Positions 52,701 through 61,446 of a stretch of 64,000 nucleotides of DNA are shown piece after piece. Below the pieces are notes generated by a model that had not been told where the DNA came from, did not search any database, and saw only the letters and a program-made list of their open reading frames with translations. A program made the position numbers and the translations under genes. The DNA comes from Streptomyces sp. NBC_00690 (GTDB lineage Bacteria > Actinomycetota > Actinomycetes > Streptomycetales > Streptomycetaceae), in the NCBI RefSeq assembly GCF_036226685.1, contig NZ_CP109009.1, forward strand, positions 186,001 through 250,000. The letters run 5' to 3'. Each line of letters opens with the position of its first letter. Position 1 is the first letter of the stretch.

Positions 52701-55057
52701 CGCCGGCGAGTTCCCTGCCGATCGTGTGGCCGGACGCCATTCCCCTCCTGCAATTCACCAATGGCCCGGCAGGCAGCCTCCAGCCGGGCCCGTTCACCGA
52801 CCGGCTGCCCTGGAACGCCACGGAGATCGGGGACGGTGTCGTCGGCAACGACCGGGTGAGCCACACGTACACGCTGACCTCGCTCAACCTGACCGCGATT
52901 GACCCTGCCACGGGAGCCGAGACACCGGTCGTCGGGCCGCTCGACGCCGCCTGGCAGGACATCAAGGCCGGGGCACCCGGCCAACGGGGCGCCCGCGAAC
53001 TGGCACTGCTCACCTGGGAGACGGCCCTGTGGACCCGCAAACTAGTCGACGGCGGCGCCCACGACCCGAACAACCCCGCCCAGAAGATCGCACACCGCTG
53101 CCGTACGCGGTACACGGCCGATCCTGGGTGGATGCTCGGCGGACTGGGCAGCCGGCCCGGTCCAGGAAGCCCCTGGAGACTGCCGACTGAGCCCGCGTCC
53201 GGCGCCTTCGCGTCCGTGTTCGACGCTGTGGTCGAAGCCACCTGGGGCCAGCTCCCCGTTGACGATCCCACCATCGGCCTGTTCCCGTACACCTTCCCGC
53301 TGCGGCTCGGCACACCCGTCGCCCTCGGCGCGCCGCTCGACGCGCTCGGGCGCGGTTTCACGGGCGCCTTCACCCTTCCGCATGTGGAAGGGCTGCCGCT
53401 CGACATCGACCCGGACGAGGTTGCTCCCGGGATCGGCGAGATGTGGTTCGACGTCGTCCTCGCCTTCTCCGAGGAACTGCGCGATCCGTGCCTCGGCCTG
53501 CAACTGCCTGTCTGGCCCGACGGATTCGCAGACCGGATGGAGGTCCGTCTGATCAGGCCCGACGGTGCGTCCACTCCGTTCCCGGCCATGGGCGACGAGC
53601 CGGGCATCGGTGACACGTTCGTCCGCCGCTACGAACGCGATGACGGGGTCTACCGGGGAATCGTCCTGAGGTACCACCCGGCACTCGCTCCGCAGGTACT
53701 CGGCCTCCGGGCCGTCACCGAGAAGTCCTGGGACTCCGCCGTCGCCGCCACTTCAGCGACCCAGCAGTCGGGCGGCGTCGCGGCGACGAAGGCGGCAGCC
53801 GTCACGCCACGGCCGATGTTGCGGCCTGGCACCGTCTACCGCGTGGACATCGGCCTCGACGGCCTGGGCCGCCGCGAGGGCAAGGACGGAAACGTGGTCC
53901 ATCACACGGACCGCTACTGGTTCCGCACCGCCGATATGTCAGGGCCCGCCCCCAGCAACAACACGCAGTACCTGCAGGGCAGCACGCCCGCCGTGGCCGA
54001 GGCCCACTACGACTCCTTCGTCGCCGCCACCACGATCCACCACAAGACGGACCGCTTCGACCCGGTGTACCTGGAGCGCTATCTGCTCTCCTGGACGCCC
54101 GGCGACAAGACCAGCAACTGGTTCCTCGGCGACCCCGTCGGGGTCCAGTTGGAGGTCGACCACGTTCCCGATCTCGCAGCCGTCTACGACCACGACACGC
54201 TCGTCCGTGTCCGCCGTACGGACCCGACGAAGGGTCGACCCGACCCGTTTGAGGAACAGACGTTCCCCGCGGCGCATCACCTGTGGCAGGCCGTCGTCTC
54301 CAAGGCACAGCCAACAGCCGATCTACTGCTCCAGGAAGAGACGGCTACGTCCGGGGCCTGCCCCTATCCAAAGCCGGGCGCCACGCTCGGCGGCAGACCC
54401 AAGCTCCAGCCGCAGTGCGCATACGAACTCTCCCTCGCCTTCCCATTCCTCGACTCCGGCAGCTCCGGGAACTCGGGCGGCGCGGCGATCCGCGGCGGGA
54501 TCTTCAGCACCTCCCGTTACAGCGGCCCCGCCGCGCTCCTGACGGACCTCGGATTCGCCCAGGGTGGCGCCGGCGGCGCCGGACTCGCCGGTGATCTGCA
54601 GGCCACACGGATCACGATGCCCGCCGGGGAGACCATCGCGGACGGCGGCCTCGAACAAGCCCTGGCCCGCCTCGGGATCGGCCGGCTCACACCCGCCCGC
54701 GCAGGACGCACGAGTGCGCTGTGGACAGATAAGGGAGGCACCTGGACCCTCCACGGCGTACTGCTGGAGGCACCCGAACCGATCCACCGGACCGACTCCC
54801 TTGGCATCGTCGGCTACAGCGGCCGGCTGCGCGTGAACAGCCTGCGCTGTGGCTCCCATGCCTTCACCACCGTGATCCGCAGCAGCTCCGGGGACCGAAT
54901 CCTCTTCCTCACGGACAGCCCCTTCGCACCGACCGCCCCGCTCGTCCTGTCCGTGACCGTGCAGGACGTGCCCCTGGAGGTCGCCACGGTTGCGAAGACG
55001 GCCGATGTCACCTGCCCCGTACCGTCCACGCCCGCCTTTGCGAGGGACCTGCCATGA
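49763..55057 (+). CDS. Very large beta-rich protein, about 1764 residues, unknown
   Basis: The start is ATG at 49763 after GAAGAAG (ATG at 49673 and 49769 also in frame). The sequence has no signal peptide, membrane helices or catalytic motif. It is a long run of beta-strands with glycine turns, especially residues 300-900, for example GLGLYGLGGVFGVHAEL and GFSLGFGAGFTARYGIPLIH. That alternating pattern resembles a repeated sheet or shell. The C-terminal third (from about residue 950) is a different region with few cysteines. Its stop overlaps the next gene's start (ATGA), so both are made together. A structural or carrier role fits better than catalysis. Confidence 0.8.
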   Translation: MLMATPMLSFLKPLLSGAYDRIVFPSAVQELLEDLATDLPLPAGPAAGPFSGQLKATFHHSIGGFAQLSIDPAGPAVPFSLRLTGPAAAPTGFQLDLTPASGLLKLPAACGPATVQLDTATGERRIVAAPAVDRVALTLNGTDPLAVRIEGSAGQAARQGIVAFDAAGQGMLTVGTTPAAFLLGGQGFGLHLPSGLTVDSSAALAPPPIAAGTGGAGRPPPSATPAWQGIAIHGAELFLPKTTPLVGAGPIPVDLDLGMPVGLYGRTDVHISADGARPAFDATVVWDDPGASSLASGLPTMIELRTTWSPDKAPGPPQIGTIELLGGRPLRVTGRFTRRSGTSDFDFGLVVEAGGDQGLLSVKAQDAPGKVVVTAAALATAFMADAAEPAPQQTAYDGFGATLHMLLVAAAGLSAFLDDGTVTVHAVEVDSGFAPAGTKLSLRVDYSVDVQVRTIDLGFMSIGMKPTVPMRLRYRNVRLLVDFAQSGLERFHLSYGEADVDVEDPGGWQVESRRTLKNLFDVLGSRSGHGSQWFEIDLRFALDLGPVKVSGAVIRVTLGPSGALRPELRGLDASLEMPGLFEGEGKASLGAGQLDLALAAKIVPLNVAAAAGLTYKPCDSGVNQLVLSLRTDLPGPIPLANSGLGLYGLGGVFGVHAELPRPGPNDDPVLFQLGLDPFETSAYTCADGSVFGLGVVVGTAPDLGFTFSSQGVLVIGLPDVAVRASLQGRFLSPRVQMTEDLGPPAAGGSLVGALAIDDQGVTAALRAHYEVPVLFTIDAPFGARFPAKGRAWYVRLGSDNVLNRGPGPLQVRVLPDFLDVGARAFLMVEGDGIPQLGGDSTLSPTGFSLGFGAGFTARYGIPLIHVDVSASVLLALGTRPLLLAGAGHLSGSLHLGPVSIGASADVAFQIAPDLGDRWLQFKVCGEVDLFFFSLQGCVTVELGEKSSTIPEPADWPLESVALADHRYTKTADAVRSETRPPASSLPIVWPDAIPLLQFTNGPAGSLQPGPFTDRLPWNATEIGDGVVGNDRVSHTYTLTSLNLTAIDPATGAETPVVGPLDAAWQDIKAGAPGQRGARELALLTWETALWTRKLVDGGAHDPNNPAQKIAHRCRTRYTADPGWMLGGLGSRPGPGSPWRLPTEPASGAFASVFDAVVEATWGQLPVDDPTIGLFPYTFPLRLGTPVALGAPLDALGRGFTGAFTLPHVEGLPLDIDPDEVAPGIGEMWFDVVLAFSEELRDPCLGLQLPVWPDGFADRMEVRLIRPDGASTPFPAMGDEPGIGDTFVRRYERDDGVYRGIVLRYHPALAPQVLGLRAVTEKSWDSAVAATSATQQSGGVAATKAAAVTPRPMLRPGTVYRVDIGLDGLGRREGKDGNVVHHTDRYWFRTADMSGPAPSNNTQYLQGSTPAVAEAHYDSFVAATTIHHKTDRFDPVYLERYLLSWTPGDKTSNWFLGDPVGVQLEVDHVPDLAAVYDHDTLVRVRRTDPTKGRPDPFEEQTFPAAHHLWQAVVSKAQPTADLLLQEETATSGACPYPKPGATLGGRPKLQPQCAYELSLAFPFLDSGSSGNSGGAAIRGGIFSTSRYSGPAALLTDLGFAQGGAGGAGLAGDLQATRITMPAGETIADGGLEQALARLGIGRLTPARAGRTSALWTDKGGTWTLHGVLLEAPEPIHRTDSLGIVGYSGRLRVNSLRCGSHAFTTVIRSSSGDRILFLTDSPFAPTAPLVLSVTVQDVPLEVATVAKTADVTCPVPSTPAFARDLP

Positions 55058-58000
55058 GTACCCCCATCGCCCCTCCCGCACTGTTGCAGGCAAGCGCCCT
55101 CGCCGGACGCGACTCGACCTGGCTGGCCGAGGGCTTCCATCTGCGAGTGAAGGTCAGCCCATGGCTCGGCTTCCCGCTGCACCCCTTCGCCGCCTGGCGG
55201 CTGTCCCCCGGCAAGACGGAGCGGATGCGGATCGAGTGGCGTGACGCCAATGGACATCGTCTGTCCACCCCCTTCCACTTGGAGGACGCCGAGGGGCAGG
55301 CCGAGGGATGCCTCTTCGGCTCCCCCGCCGACGACCCATACATCTGGGCCGAGGTCTTCGTGCCCGACGACCGAGGGCTGCGGCTGGATCTGCTGGACGC
55401 GAACCTAACGGCGGGCAGCGGCAACCGTGTCCTCGCCACCCGGACCGCGGAGCCGTACCGCTTCGGTCACACCCCCGTCGTCCGACTGAGGGCGACCGGT
55501 CGGGGAACCATCGGCGAGACGATCGGGATACGGCAGTCGTACGTCTACCTGTCCGAACTCGGTGAGCCCGACCTGATCTTCGGGCTGCCGATCAAGCTGC
55601 GGGAACACTGGTACGCCGAGGATCCGAGGATCCACCCGCTCGACGCCGCCCAGGACCGTGTCCAGTCGGGCGTTCCGCCCCGGCTCGGCCCGCCGGACGA
55701 ACTCGGGCCAGACGCCCCCACCGGCGGAATCGACCCGGTCGCGGAGACTCAGCGGATCATGGAGCGGATCGGGCCCGACTTCGTCGACCCATGGCTCACC
55801 AGCGGCTGGGGCGACCCTGCCACCGCACCGGCCGTCGCCGCCTTCAGCGACACGTTCACCCTGGCGGACGGCCGGACCGGCCGGGCCACGGCCCCCGTGA
55901 CACCATCGCTCCTGACGATGGCCGTGGACCCGCAGATCGCCCGCTATCTCGGGCTCGCGACCCTCGTGCCGTACGACTCCACGGGTTCGGTCGACGAGTG
56001 CAACATCTGGCTCATCGCGGCCCGCTGGGCCGTGCAGCGGCACCGCATCGTCCACGCGCCGGGCAGCCCGTTCGGCTTCCCGGTCACGTTGGAGGATGTC
56101 CTGGGTCCTTCGCCTTCGCTGCCCGGCGGCCTCGACCACACCCTCGACGACTGCTTCCCCGATGCGCCCGGCATCATCGCCGACCTCCCTTACCGGCAGG
56201 GCGGCGAGTCCGGTCCCTGGAGCTGCCGGACACTGCTCGCACTCGCGGTCGCCGCGGGCAACGCACAACCGGACCCGCCCGCCCCCTTCCCACTCGCCGC
56301 CGATCCCCCTGGCACCTGGAACTCGCACGCCGACCCGCAACACCCGGGCCCCGAGACCTGGCGGCAGACGGTCTCCCTCGGCGACGAGCCGGCCCGCGGC
56401 ATGGTCGGCTTCGCCCGGACGGCACCGGGGAAGCCTGTAGCCCTGCACCGCTTCGAACCGCCACCCGGGCAGGACCACGTCAGCCGAGCCATGCCGCTCG
56501 TACCGAACTGGGCGGGCAACAACCGCCGAGTCGTTGAGGACGGCGCCGTGCCCGTGGACGCGGACGGCGCGAGCTGGCGGGTCTGGAGTGCGGACGAGTT
56601 CGGCCAGTGGTCCCATCACCTCGACGTTGGCGCCTACGACCTCTCCGCACCGCTGCCAGCACGGCCGGCGCCACCTCCGCCCGTGCTGGAGGGCACCTTC
56701 GACGCGGCGCCGGACGACGGTACGAGTGGATCGCGCGTTCCCGGCACGCTCCGACTCCGCTGCACCGTACCGGGTCCCGGGCACACCGCCCCCGGCAGCG
56801 CGCCCATCGCCGAACTACGGGTCGAGGTCGACGGGGTCGCACTCCCGCCGCGGCCGGTCGTCCAGGACCAGAAGGTGCTCGTCGAGGCCCAGCCCCAGGC
56901 ATTCACGGTCGGACAGCAGCGGGCGGTGCCGATCACCGCCTGGTTCGTCAATACGGCAGGCGCCTCGTCCGACGAGGCCACGACCCACGTCCTTGCCCAC
57001 GACGCCCGGGCGCCGCAGGCCGTGCCCACCTCCCCCGTCGTCATCTGGACCGGGCGTCCGGACTCCACCGGCATGGCCGAACTGTCGCTGCGCTGGCCGC
57101 CACGCACCGGCGCCGCCCGCTACCGGGTCTACCTCGGTGACGCACGCCGCCTCGCCGGCTCACTCAAGCCAGCCCTCACCCTGCCCACCAGTCCCGTCAG
57201 GGCCGCGCAGGCATCACCGTTGCATGCCGCCCGCGGACGCCTCACCGACAAGGGGGTGTTCACCTTCCTCGGCGAAATCGGGGGTACCGCGGACGCCGAC
57301 GGCCTGATCCACTTCTCCACCCGTCTCCCCGGAGGACTACGCAGCATCCAGTTCATCCGCATTGTTCCGCTCACCGCGGGCGGCGCCGAGCCTGCGTTCG
57401 CCGCCTGCGGTCTCGTACCCGTCGCGGTCCCCAGCGCCGACCGGCCGCCCCCGCCCCTGGTGGACGCCACGACGACGCCCGACGGCGGACTCACCCTGAC
57501 CGTACGCGCCCAAGGTCTGCGGCCTGAGCCACTCACCACGGGGGCGGGCAAGGCGCCCGAGTTCCGGATCCGTCATACCCGTACGGGCGCCGACCGTCAC
57601 TTCGCCCCGGTGTCGACGAGCGGGAAACTCAAGCTGCCGAGCGGTGGCGGGCCATGGACGGAGACTTTGGCGGTCCCGGCGAGTCGACTCAGCCCCTTCG
57701 TCAACACCGACTGGTACGCCGAGGTGCGCTACCCGGCCGAACCTCCCCTGCCACCCGGCACAACCGCCGAACTTGTCGACGGCGGCGTGGAACCCGTCTG
57801 GGGTGCGATCGGGGACGAATCAGAAGGGATGTGGAGCGAACCCTCACTGCCGGCCGGTTCCCTGCTCGTCCCCTCCCTCCCCCCAGCGGCTCCGGCTGCT
57901 CCGGTACTCACCACGGCTGCCGACGGCTCGGTCAACCTTGCCCTGAGCGGCCTGCCGACGGCGCATCCTGCTTCGAGTACGCCGTATCGACTGGAGATCT

Positions 58001-58164
58001 ACCGGAGCACGCCCGGCAGCGCTCCGCAGGAACGCGCGGTCCTCCCCGTCGGAACTGCCGCCCTCTCGTGGAAGGACCCCGCCCCCGTCCCGGCGGGCGC
58101 GCGCTACGACCTGGTCGTCGTGGACCCGCTCGGTCGGCGCAGTCCGGCCGCCCGGTCCGCCTGA
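55054..58164 (+). CDS. Large beta-sandwich protein, 1036 residues, unknown
   Basis: Coupled to the giant protein by an ATGA overlap. The N-terminal ~550 residues are a unique region (for example ESGPWSCRTLLALAVAAGNA, and EFGQWSHHLDVGAYDLSAPL). From about residue 640 there are fibronectin-III-like beta-sandwich repeats (MAELSLRWPPRTGAARYRVY, SSTPYRLEIYRSTPGSAP, RYDLVVVDPLGRRSP). These usually mediate binding or spacing. No signal peptide, membrane segment or catalytic motif is visible. Its coding partner and shared translation suggest a two-component assembly. Confidence 0.8.
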   Translation: MSTPIAPPALLQASALAGRDSTWLAEGFHLRVKVSPWLGFPLHPFAAWRLSPGKTERMRIEWRDANGHRLSTPFHLEDAEGQAEGCLFGSPADDPYIWAEVFVPDDRGLRLDLLDANLTAGSGNRVLATRTAEPYRFGHTPVVRLRATGRGTIGETIGIRQSYVYLSELGEPDLIFGLPIKLREHWYAEDPRIHPLDAAQDRVQSGVPPRLGPPDELGPDAPTGGIDPVAETQRIMERIGPDFVDPWLTSGWGDPATAPAVAAFSDTFTLADGRTGRATAPVTPSLLTMAVDPQIARYLGLATLVPYDSTGSVDECNIWLIAARWAVQRHRIVHAPGSPFGFPVTLEDVLGPSPSLPGGLDHTLDDCFPDAPGIIADLPYRQGGESGPWSCRTLLALAVAAGNAQPDPPAPFPLAADPPGTWNSHADPQHPGPETWRQTVSLGDEPARGMVGFARTAPGKPVALHRFEPPPGQDHVSRAMPLVPNWAGNNRRVVEDGAVPVDADGASWRVWSADEFGQWSHHLDVGAYDLSAPLPARPAPPPPVLEGTFDAAPDDGTSGSRVPGTLRLRCTVPGPGHTAPGSAPIAELRVEVDGVALPPRPVVQDQKVLVEAQPQAFTVGQQRAVPITAWFVNTAGASSDEATTHVLAHDARAPQAVPTSPVVIWTGRPDSTGMAELSLRWPPRTGAARYRVYLGDARRLAGSLKPALTLPTSPVRAAQASPLHAARGRLTDKGVFTFLGEIGGTADADGLIHFSTRLPGGLRSIQFIRIVPLTAGGAEPAFAACGLVPVAVPSADRPPPPLVDATTTPDGGLTLTVRAQGLRPEPLTTGAGKAPEFRIRHTRTGADRHFAPVSTSGKLKLPSGGGPWTETLAVPASRLSPFVNTDWYAEVRYPAEPPLPPGTTAELVDGGVEPVWGAIGDESEGMWSEPSLPAGSLLVPSLPPAAPAAPVLTTAADGSVNLALSGLPTAHPASSTPYRLEIYRSTPGSAPQERAVLPVGTAALSWKDPAPVPAGARYDLVVVDPLGRRSPAARSA

Positions 58165-58661
58165 TGAGCGGGACGGACAGTGTCCCTTCCCCGCAGATCC
58201 CCTCGACGAGGGGAGTCACGCACGCCGCTGGTTCCTGGGCCAGGACGTACTCCTGCGCGACGACAGCACGAGCCTTCTGGTCCGCGGCCGGACGGCAGAG
58301 GACCTCGACGGTGTTCGGGACCTCATTCCGGGCGACTGACTCAACGACGATCGGTGACCGTGCCTGAGTTGGCGAGGGTCTCCACACGGACGCCCCGTCC
58401 GCGCCGCCCCCAACCACCGCCGCGCCGAAAGGCGGCAGCGAGCTGCCTTCATTGCCGACAGCGGGCAGGCAGGGCGTGGCAGGTGTGCCGACATCAACAC
58501 GCGATATCAAGCCGTCCTCCCATTTACCCTGTTCAGAGAGACGGACACGAAGCGCGGTCCACACATGAGATGTGGCACGTCACTCGACACAGACTGAAAC
58601 GGGGGCGGAGAAATTGCACGGCACACCCAACGCGGGAACCTCCCATGTGTACCAGCGGAAC
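58165..58661 (+). other. Intergenic region with an orphan coding-like stretch
   Basis: From about 58166 to a TGA at 58337-58339 one frame reads like a protein C-terminus (HARRWFLGQDVLLRDDSTSL, then LVRGRTAEDLDGVRDLIPGD) but has no start codon. It may be the true end of the 1036-residue protein after a frameshift, or a fragment. The rest of the gap shows nothing. Confidence 0.35.
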
Positions 58662-59105
58662 ATGGCCCCTCGCACCCTGCGACCCCGCACGGCCCTGCTG
58701 ATGTCGCTGGTACTCGCGCTGCTGCTGGGCGCGCTGGCCATACTGGTGATGTTTCCCGCGGCCCAACACCTCCGCTCGTTCCAGGACGGCGAACGGGTGT
58801 CCGCGACGCTGCACAGGGACGGCTCGTGCATGGCCGGCAACTGCCAGGTCAAGTTCGAGGTCGACGGACAGCCAGTAGTGGCAGACCTGCCGGTGGGCAG
58901 CGGCGGCGGCAAGAGCTCTGTCGGCGACCGGATGATCGTCCGGTACCAGGCCGACGACCTACAGTCGGCCGCCCGTGAAGACGATGTAGAGGGCGGCGGA
59001 GCAGCCGTGTTGGCACTGATGTCGAGTGGGGCCGCCGTGTTCTTCCTGGTGCTGTCGGTCGTAGGGGTGGTCTACGGAAGTCGGCAACGGCACCAAGGGC
59101 CTTGA
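58662..59105 (+). CDS. Membrane protein of DUF3592-like type
   Basis: This 147-residue protein has an N-terminal membrane helix (residues 12-35), an extracytoplasmic beta domain with two cysteines (HRDGSCMAGNCQVKFEVDGQ) and a C-terminal helix (about 120-140) with a short basic tail. The layout matches small DUF3592-type proteins, whose function is unknown. ATG at 58662 is preferred over GTG at 58647. Confidence 0.65.
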   Translation: MAPRTLRPRTALLMSLVLALLLGALAILVMFPAAQHLRSFQDGERVSATLHRDGSCMAGNCQVKFEVDGQPVVADLPVGSGGGKSSVGDRMIVRYQADDLQSAAREDDVEGGGAAVLALMSSGAAVFFLVLSVVGVVYGSRQRHQGP

Positions 59106-59155
59106 CACCCCATACGCAAGCGATAGCTGGTGTCGCGTCTCCGTGCCTGTTGTCA

Positions 59156-59575
59156 TCAGGTGGAGGGCGGTGGAGCGCCGAGTTGTTCCAGAGCACCTTG
59201 GTGGTCCCAGTTGAACCATGCCTCGTCGATCTTTGGGCCCTGAAACCTCAAGGTGACCTGGCCGGATACCTCAAAGGTCCTGCCGGATGGAGGGATTCCC
59301 TGGTACTCACCGATATGGCGACCGCGCACGGTGAACCGCGCGCACAACAGATCCACTTCGGCCACCATGCTCTCCGCGGTGTGCCTCAGTTCGAAGGCCG
59401 CGAGCAATTCCTGGTAGATCTGCGCGGCCTCCTCTCGATCCACTGTCTCCTGGGGCATGGCCGGGTCGTGCTCCAGATAGGCCGCGGTACACAGGTGGGT
59501 GTAGGCGGTCTCACGGTTCCGGTCGTCTGTCTCTTCCAGGAAGTGGCTGGCCACGGCCTTGTTGCGCTGTTCCAT
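59156..59575 (-). CDS. Ester cyclase/SnoaL-like protein
   Basis: This 139-residue protein of the SnoaL-like (NTF2) fold shows the ester-cyclase pattern YLEHDPAMPQETVDREEAAQ, MVAEVDLLCARFTVRGRHIG and QGIPPSGRTFEVSGQVTLRF. ATG at 59575 or 59587 are possible, both inside a long perfect hairpin (59566-59605) that would occlude them in the mRNA. Homologues act on polyketides or as unknown lyases. No polyketide genes are near. Confidence 0.75.
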   Translation of the reverse strand: MEQRNKAVASHFLEETDDRNRETAYTHLCTAAYLEHDPAMPQETVDREEAAQIYQELLAAFELRHTAESMVAEVDLLCARFTVRGRHIGEYQGIPPSGRTFEVSGQVTLRFQGPKIDEAWFNWDHQGALEQLGAPPPST

Positions 59576-59605
59576 GCCCGGGTTCATACCCGGGCATGGA
59601 ACAGC
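59566..59605. repeat. 40-bp perfect inverted repeat over a start codon
   Basis: Eighteen-base arms (GCTGTTCCATGCCCGGGT and complement) with loop TCAT. Both candidate ATGs of the ester-cyclase gene and the start of the plus-strand ORF at 59574 lie inside it. Confidence 0.9.
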
Positions 59606-59777
59606 CACGCCGACGCGCAAGAGTGACGTCTCGCAGACACCTGAAGAGATGGCGAGGTTCACCACGGTGCTCGGCCTACAGGTGCGAGAGCGCGCCGGCC
59701 ACGATCTCGATCGTCTGGCCACGGCGATCGATCTCGTGATCCGCACCCTGGGGCCGACGTCGATAGAACCCCACTGA
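59574..59777 (+). CDS. Possible small helical protein
   Basis: A 67-codon frame from ATG at 59574 has a helical C-terminal half (QTPEEMARFTTVLGLQVRER, then HDLDRLATAIDLVIRTLG) with good third-position bias. The N-terminal part runs over the hairpin and is Pro/Gly-rich. It overlaps the 5' end of the opposite-strand gene. Family unknown. Confidence 0.3.
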   Translation: MPGFIPGHGTATPTRKSDVSQTPEEMARFTTVLGLQVRERAGHDLDRLATAIDLVIRTLGPTSIEPH

Positions 59778-60026
59778 AGCGAACGTCGAGCGCATCCGCT
59801 AGACCTTCGACAGGGGTCACACTGCGCACGGTCCTACCTCAGGATGACCCTCACTCCTCATGAGTTCCGCCTCCGGGACGGTGACAGTCCAAGAGACGGG
59901 AACTCTCCGCTGGTGAGAGGGGTGTGCCGGTGCAGCAGCGTCGATCGGATAGTGCCAGGGCTCAGGGCGGGGGCGGGTCCTGGAACCCGTATGGTCGTTG
60001 CGGTGGAGAGGGTAGGGAGCGGCAGT

Positions 60027-61439
60027 GTGACCGGGGCGGATGATGCGCGGTGGGTTCTTGATCCGGCGAGCGTGCTGGCTACGACTGCTGCCACGGCCGC
60101 CGGTCTGAGCGTGGTGAGTCTGTGGTGGGCCGTGCCGACTGCGGTCGCCGCGTTCCTGGCGGGACGGCGGCCGGGGCGGGCTCGTCCGGCGGTGTTCGCA
60201 CTGGGCGCGGTTCTCACTGCCGGGATGGTGGCCGTGTCCGTCGTGCCTGAATGGCTCCTGTTGGGGAGCCGATTCGTGGCCGTGGTGGTCGCCGGGATGC
60301 TGTCGTGGTTCGCCGGCCGGTTCTGGCGCCAGTATCAGGAGCTTGTCAGGGCGGGTTGGGAGCGTGCGGAGCAACTTGAGCGCGAGCAGCGGTTGGTCGC
60401 GAGCCAAGCCAGGCTGCGTGAACGGGCTCGCATCGCGCAGGACATGCACGATGTTCTGGGGCATGATCTCAGCCTGATCGCGCTGTCGGCCGGCGCTCTG
60501 AAGCTTGCTCCCGACCTGGACGAGCGTCATCGCCAGGCTGCTGGAGACATCAGGGTCAGGGCGGCAGCCGCAGTGGAGCGTCTCGGAGAAGTCATCGGGG
60601 TTCTGCGCGAGGAGAGTGACGACGCGCCGACCGCAGCGTCCGGTTCCACCATCGCGCAGCTTGCCGAGGAGGCGTCCCGGTCCGGCCTCGTGGTCGAACT
60701 CTGTCTTGACCGCGAGATGGACGGCTTGCCGCCCATGGTCGAGCGGGCGGCCCTTCGGGTGGTGCAGGAGGCGTTGACCAACGTTGCCAAGCACGCGCCC
60801 GGTGCTACGGCGACGGTGCGCGTGACGCGTACGGCCGCGGAAACGACGGTGGTGGTGGAGAACGGTCCACCTTCCGGGACCGTCTCGGTGGAGGCACGGC
60901 CCCAGGGCGGGGGCCGTGGTCTCCTCGGCCTGGACGAGCGGGTGCGGTTGGTTGGTGGGTCGTTCGATCACGGTCCCCGTGACGGGGGGTTCACGGCTAT
61001 CGCTCGACTTCCGCACATCACTCCGTCCCAGCCACCACCGTTGGTGGCGACGAGCGGTGTCAATCTGCCACAGGAACACCGTCGCGCTCGGCGTCGCGCC
61101 GGCCGGGCACTGGTCAACGCGGCCGTACTACCGCTGATGACGGGGGCGCTGCTGACCGGCGGCCTCGTCGGATGGGAGATGCTGACGGCATCGCAGGCGG
61201 TTTTGGAGCCCGGGGACTTCGCCCGGTTGCAGGTCGGGCAGGATCGTTCTGAGGTGGGACGCCTTCTGCCGGACCGTCAGATCACCCATCGGTTGCGGAC
61301 CGTGGGACCAAGGGGAGACGGTACGAGGTGCGAGTACTACGCGATGACGGCCGACCGGTTCGACAGCCGGTCCGGGGATGCATACCAGCTCTGTTTTCGG
61401 GAGAACACCCTGGTCTCTGTGGATGTTGTGGCTCCGTGA
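60027..61439 (+). CDS. Histidine kinase of a two-component system, unusual C-terminus
   Basis: The GTG start at 60027 is chosen because AGGGAGC lies six bases upstream (59991 is an alternative). The 470-residue kinase has two to four N-terminal membrane helices, a HisKA_3 dimerisation domain with the phosphorylated His141 in QDMHDVLGHDLSLI, and a HATPase domain (N-box ALTNVAKHAPG, G-box GRGLLGLDERVRLVGGSF). About 110 residues follow, with one more membrane helix (LPLMTGALLTGGLVGWEML) and an outer domain (FARLQVGQDRSEVGRLLPD, ending in two cysteines). This order is unusual. It pairs with the next gene. Confidence 0.92.
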   Translation: MTGADDARWVLDPASVLATTAATAAGLSVVSLWWAVPTAVAAFLAGRRPGRARPAVFALGAVLTAGMVAVSVVPEWLLLGSRFVAVVVAGMLSWFAGRFWRQYQELVRAGWERAEQLEREQRLVASQARLRERARIAQDMHDVLGHDLSLIALSAGALKLAPDLDERHRQAAGDIRVRAAAAVERLGEVIGVLREESDDAPTAASGSTIAQLAEEASRSGLVVELCLDREMDGLPPMVERAALRVVQEALTNVAKHAPGATATVRVTRTAAETTVVVENGPPSGTVSVEARPQGGGRGLLGLDERVRLVGGSFDHGPRDGGFTAIARLPHITPSQPPPLVATSGVNLPQEHRRARRRAGRALVNAAVLPLMTGALLTGGLVGWEMLTASQAVLEPGDFARLQVGQDRSEVGRLLPDRQITHRLRTVGPRGDGTRCEYYAMTADRFDSRSGDAYQLCFRENTLVSVDVVAP

Positions 61440-61446
61440 GCGCCCG

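Noticed and set aside
47106..58164. Contractile injection system or prophage
   Set aside because: No sheath, tube, baseplate, terminase, capsid or AAA+ gene is recognisable.
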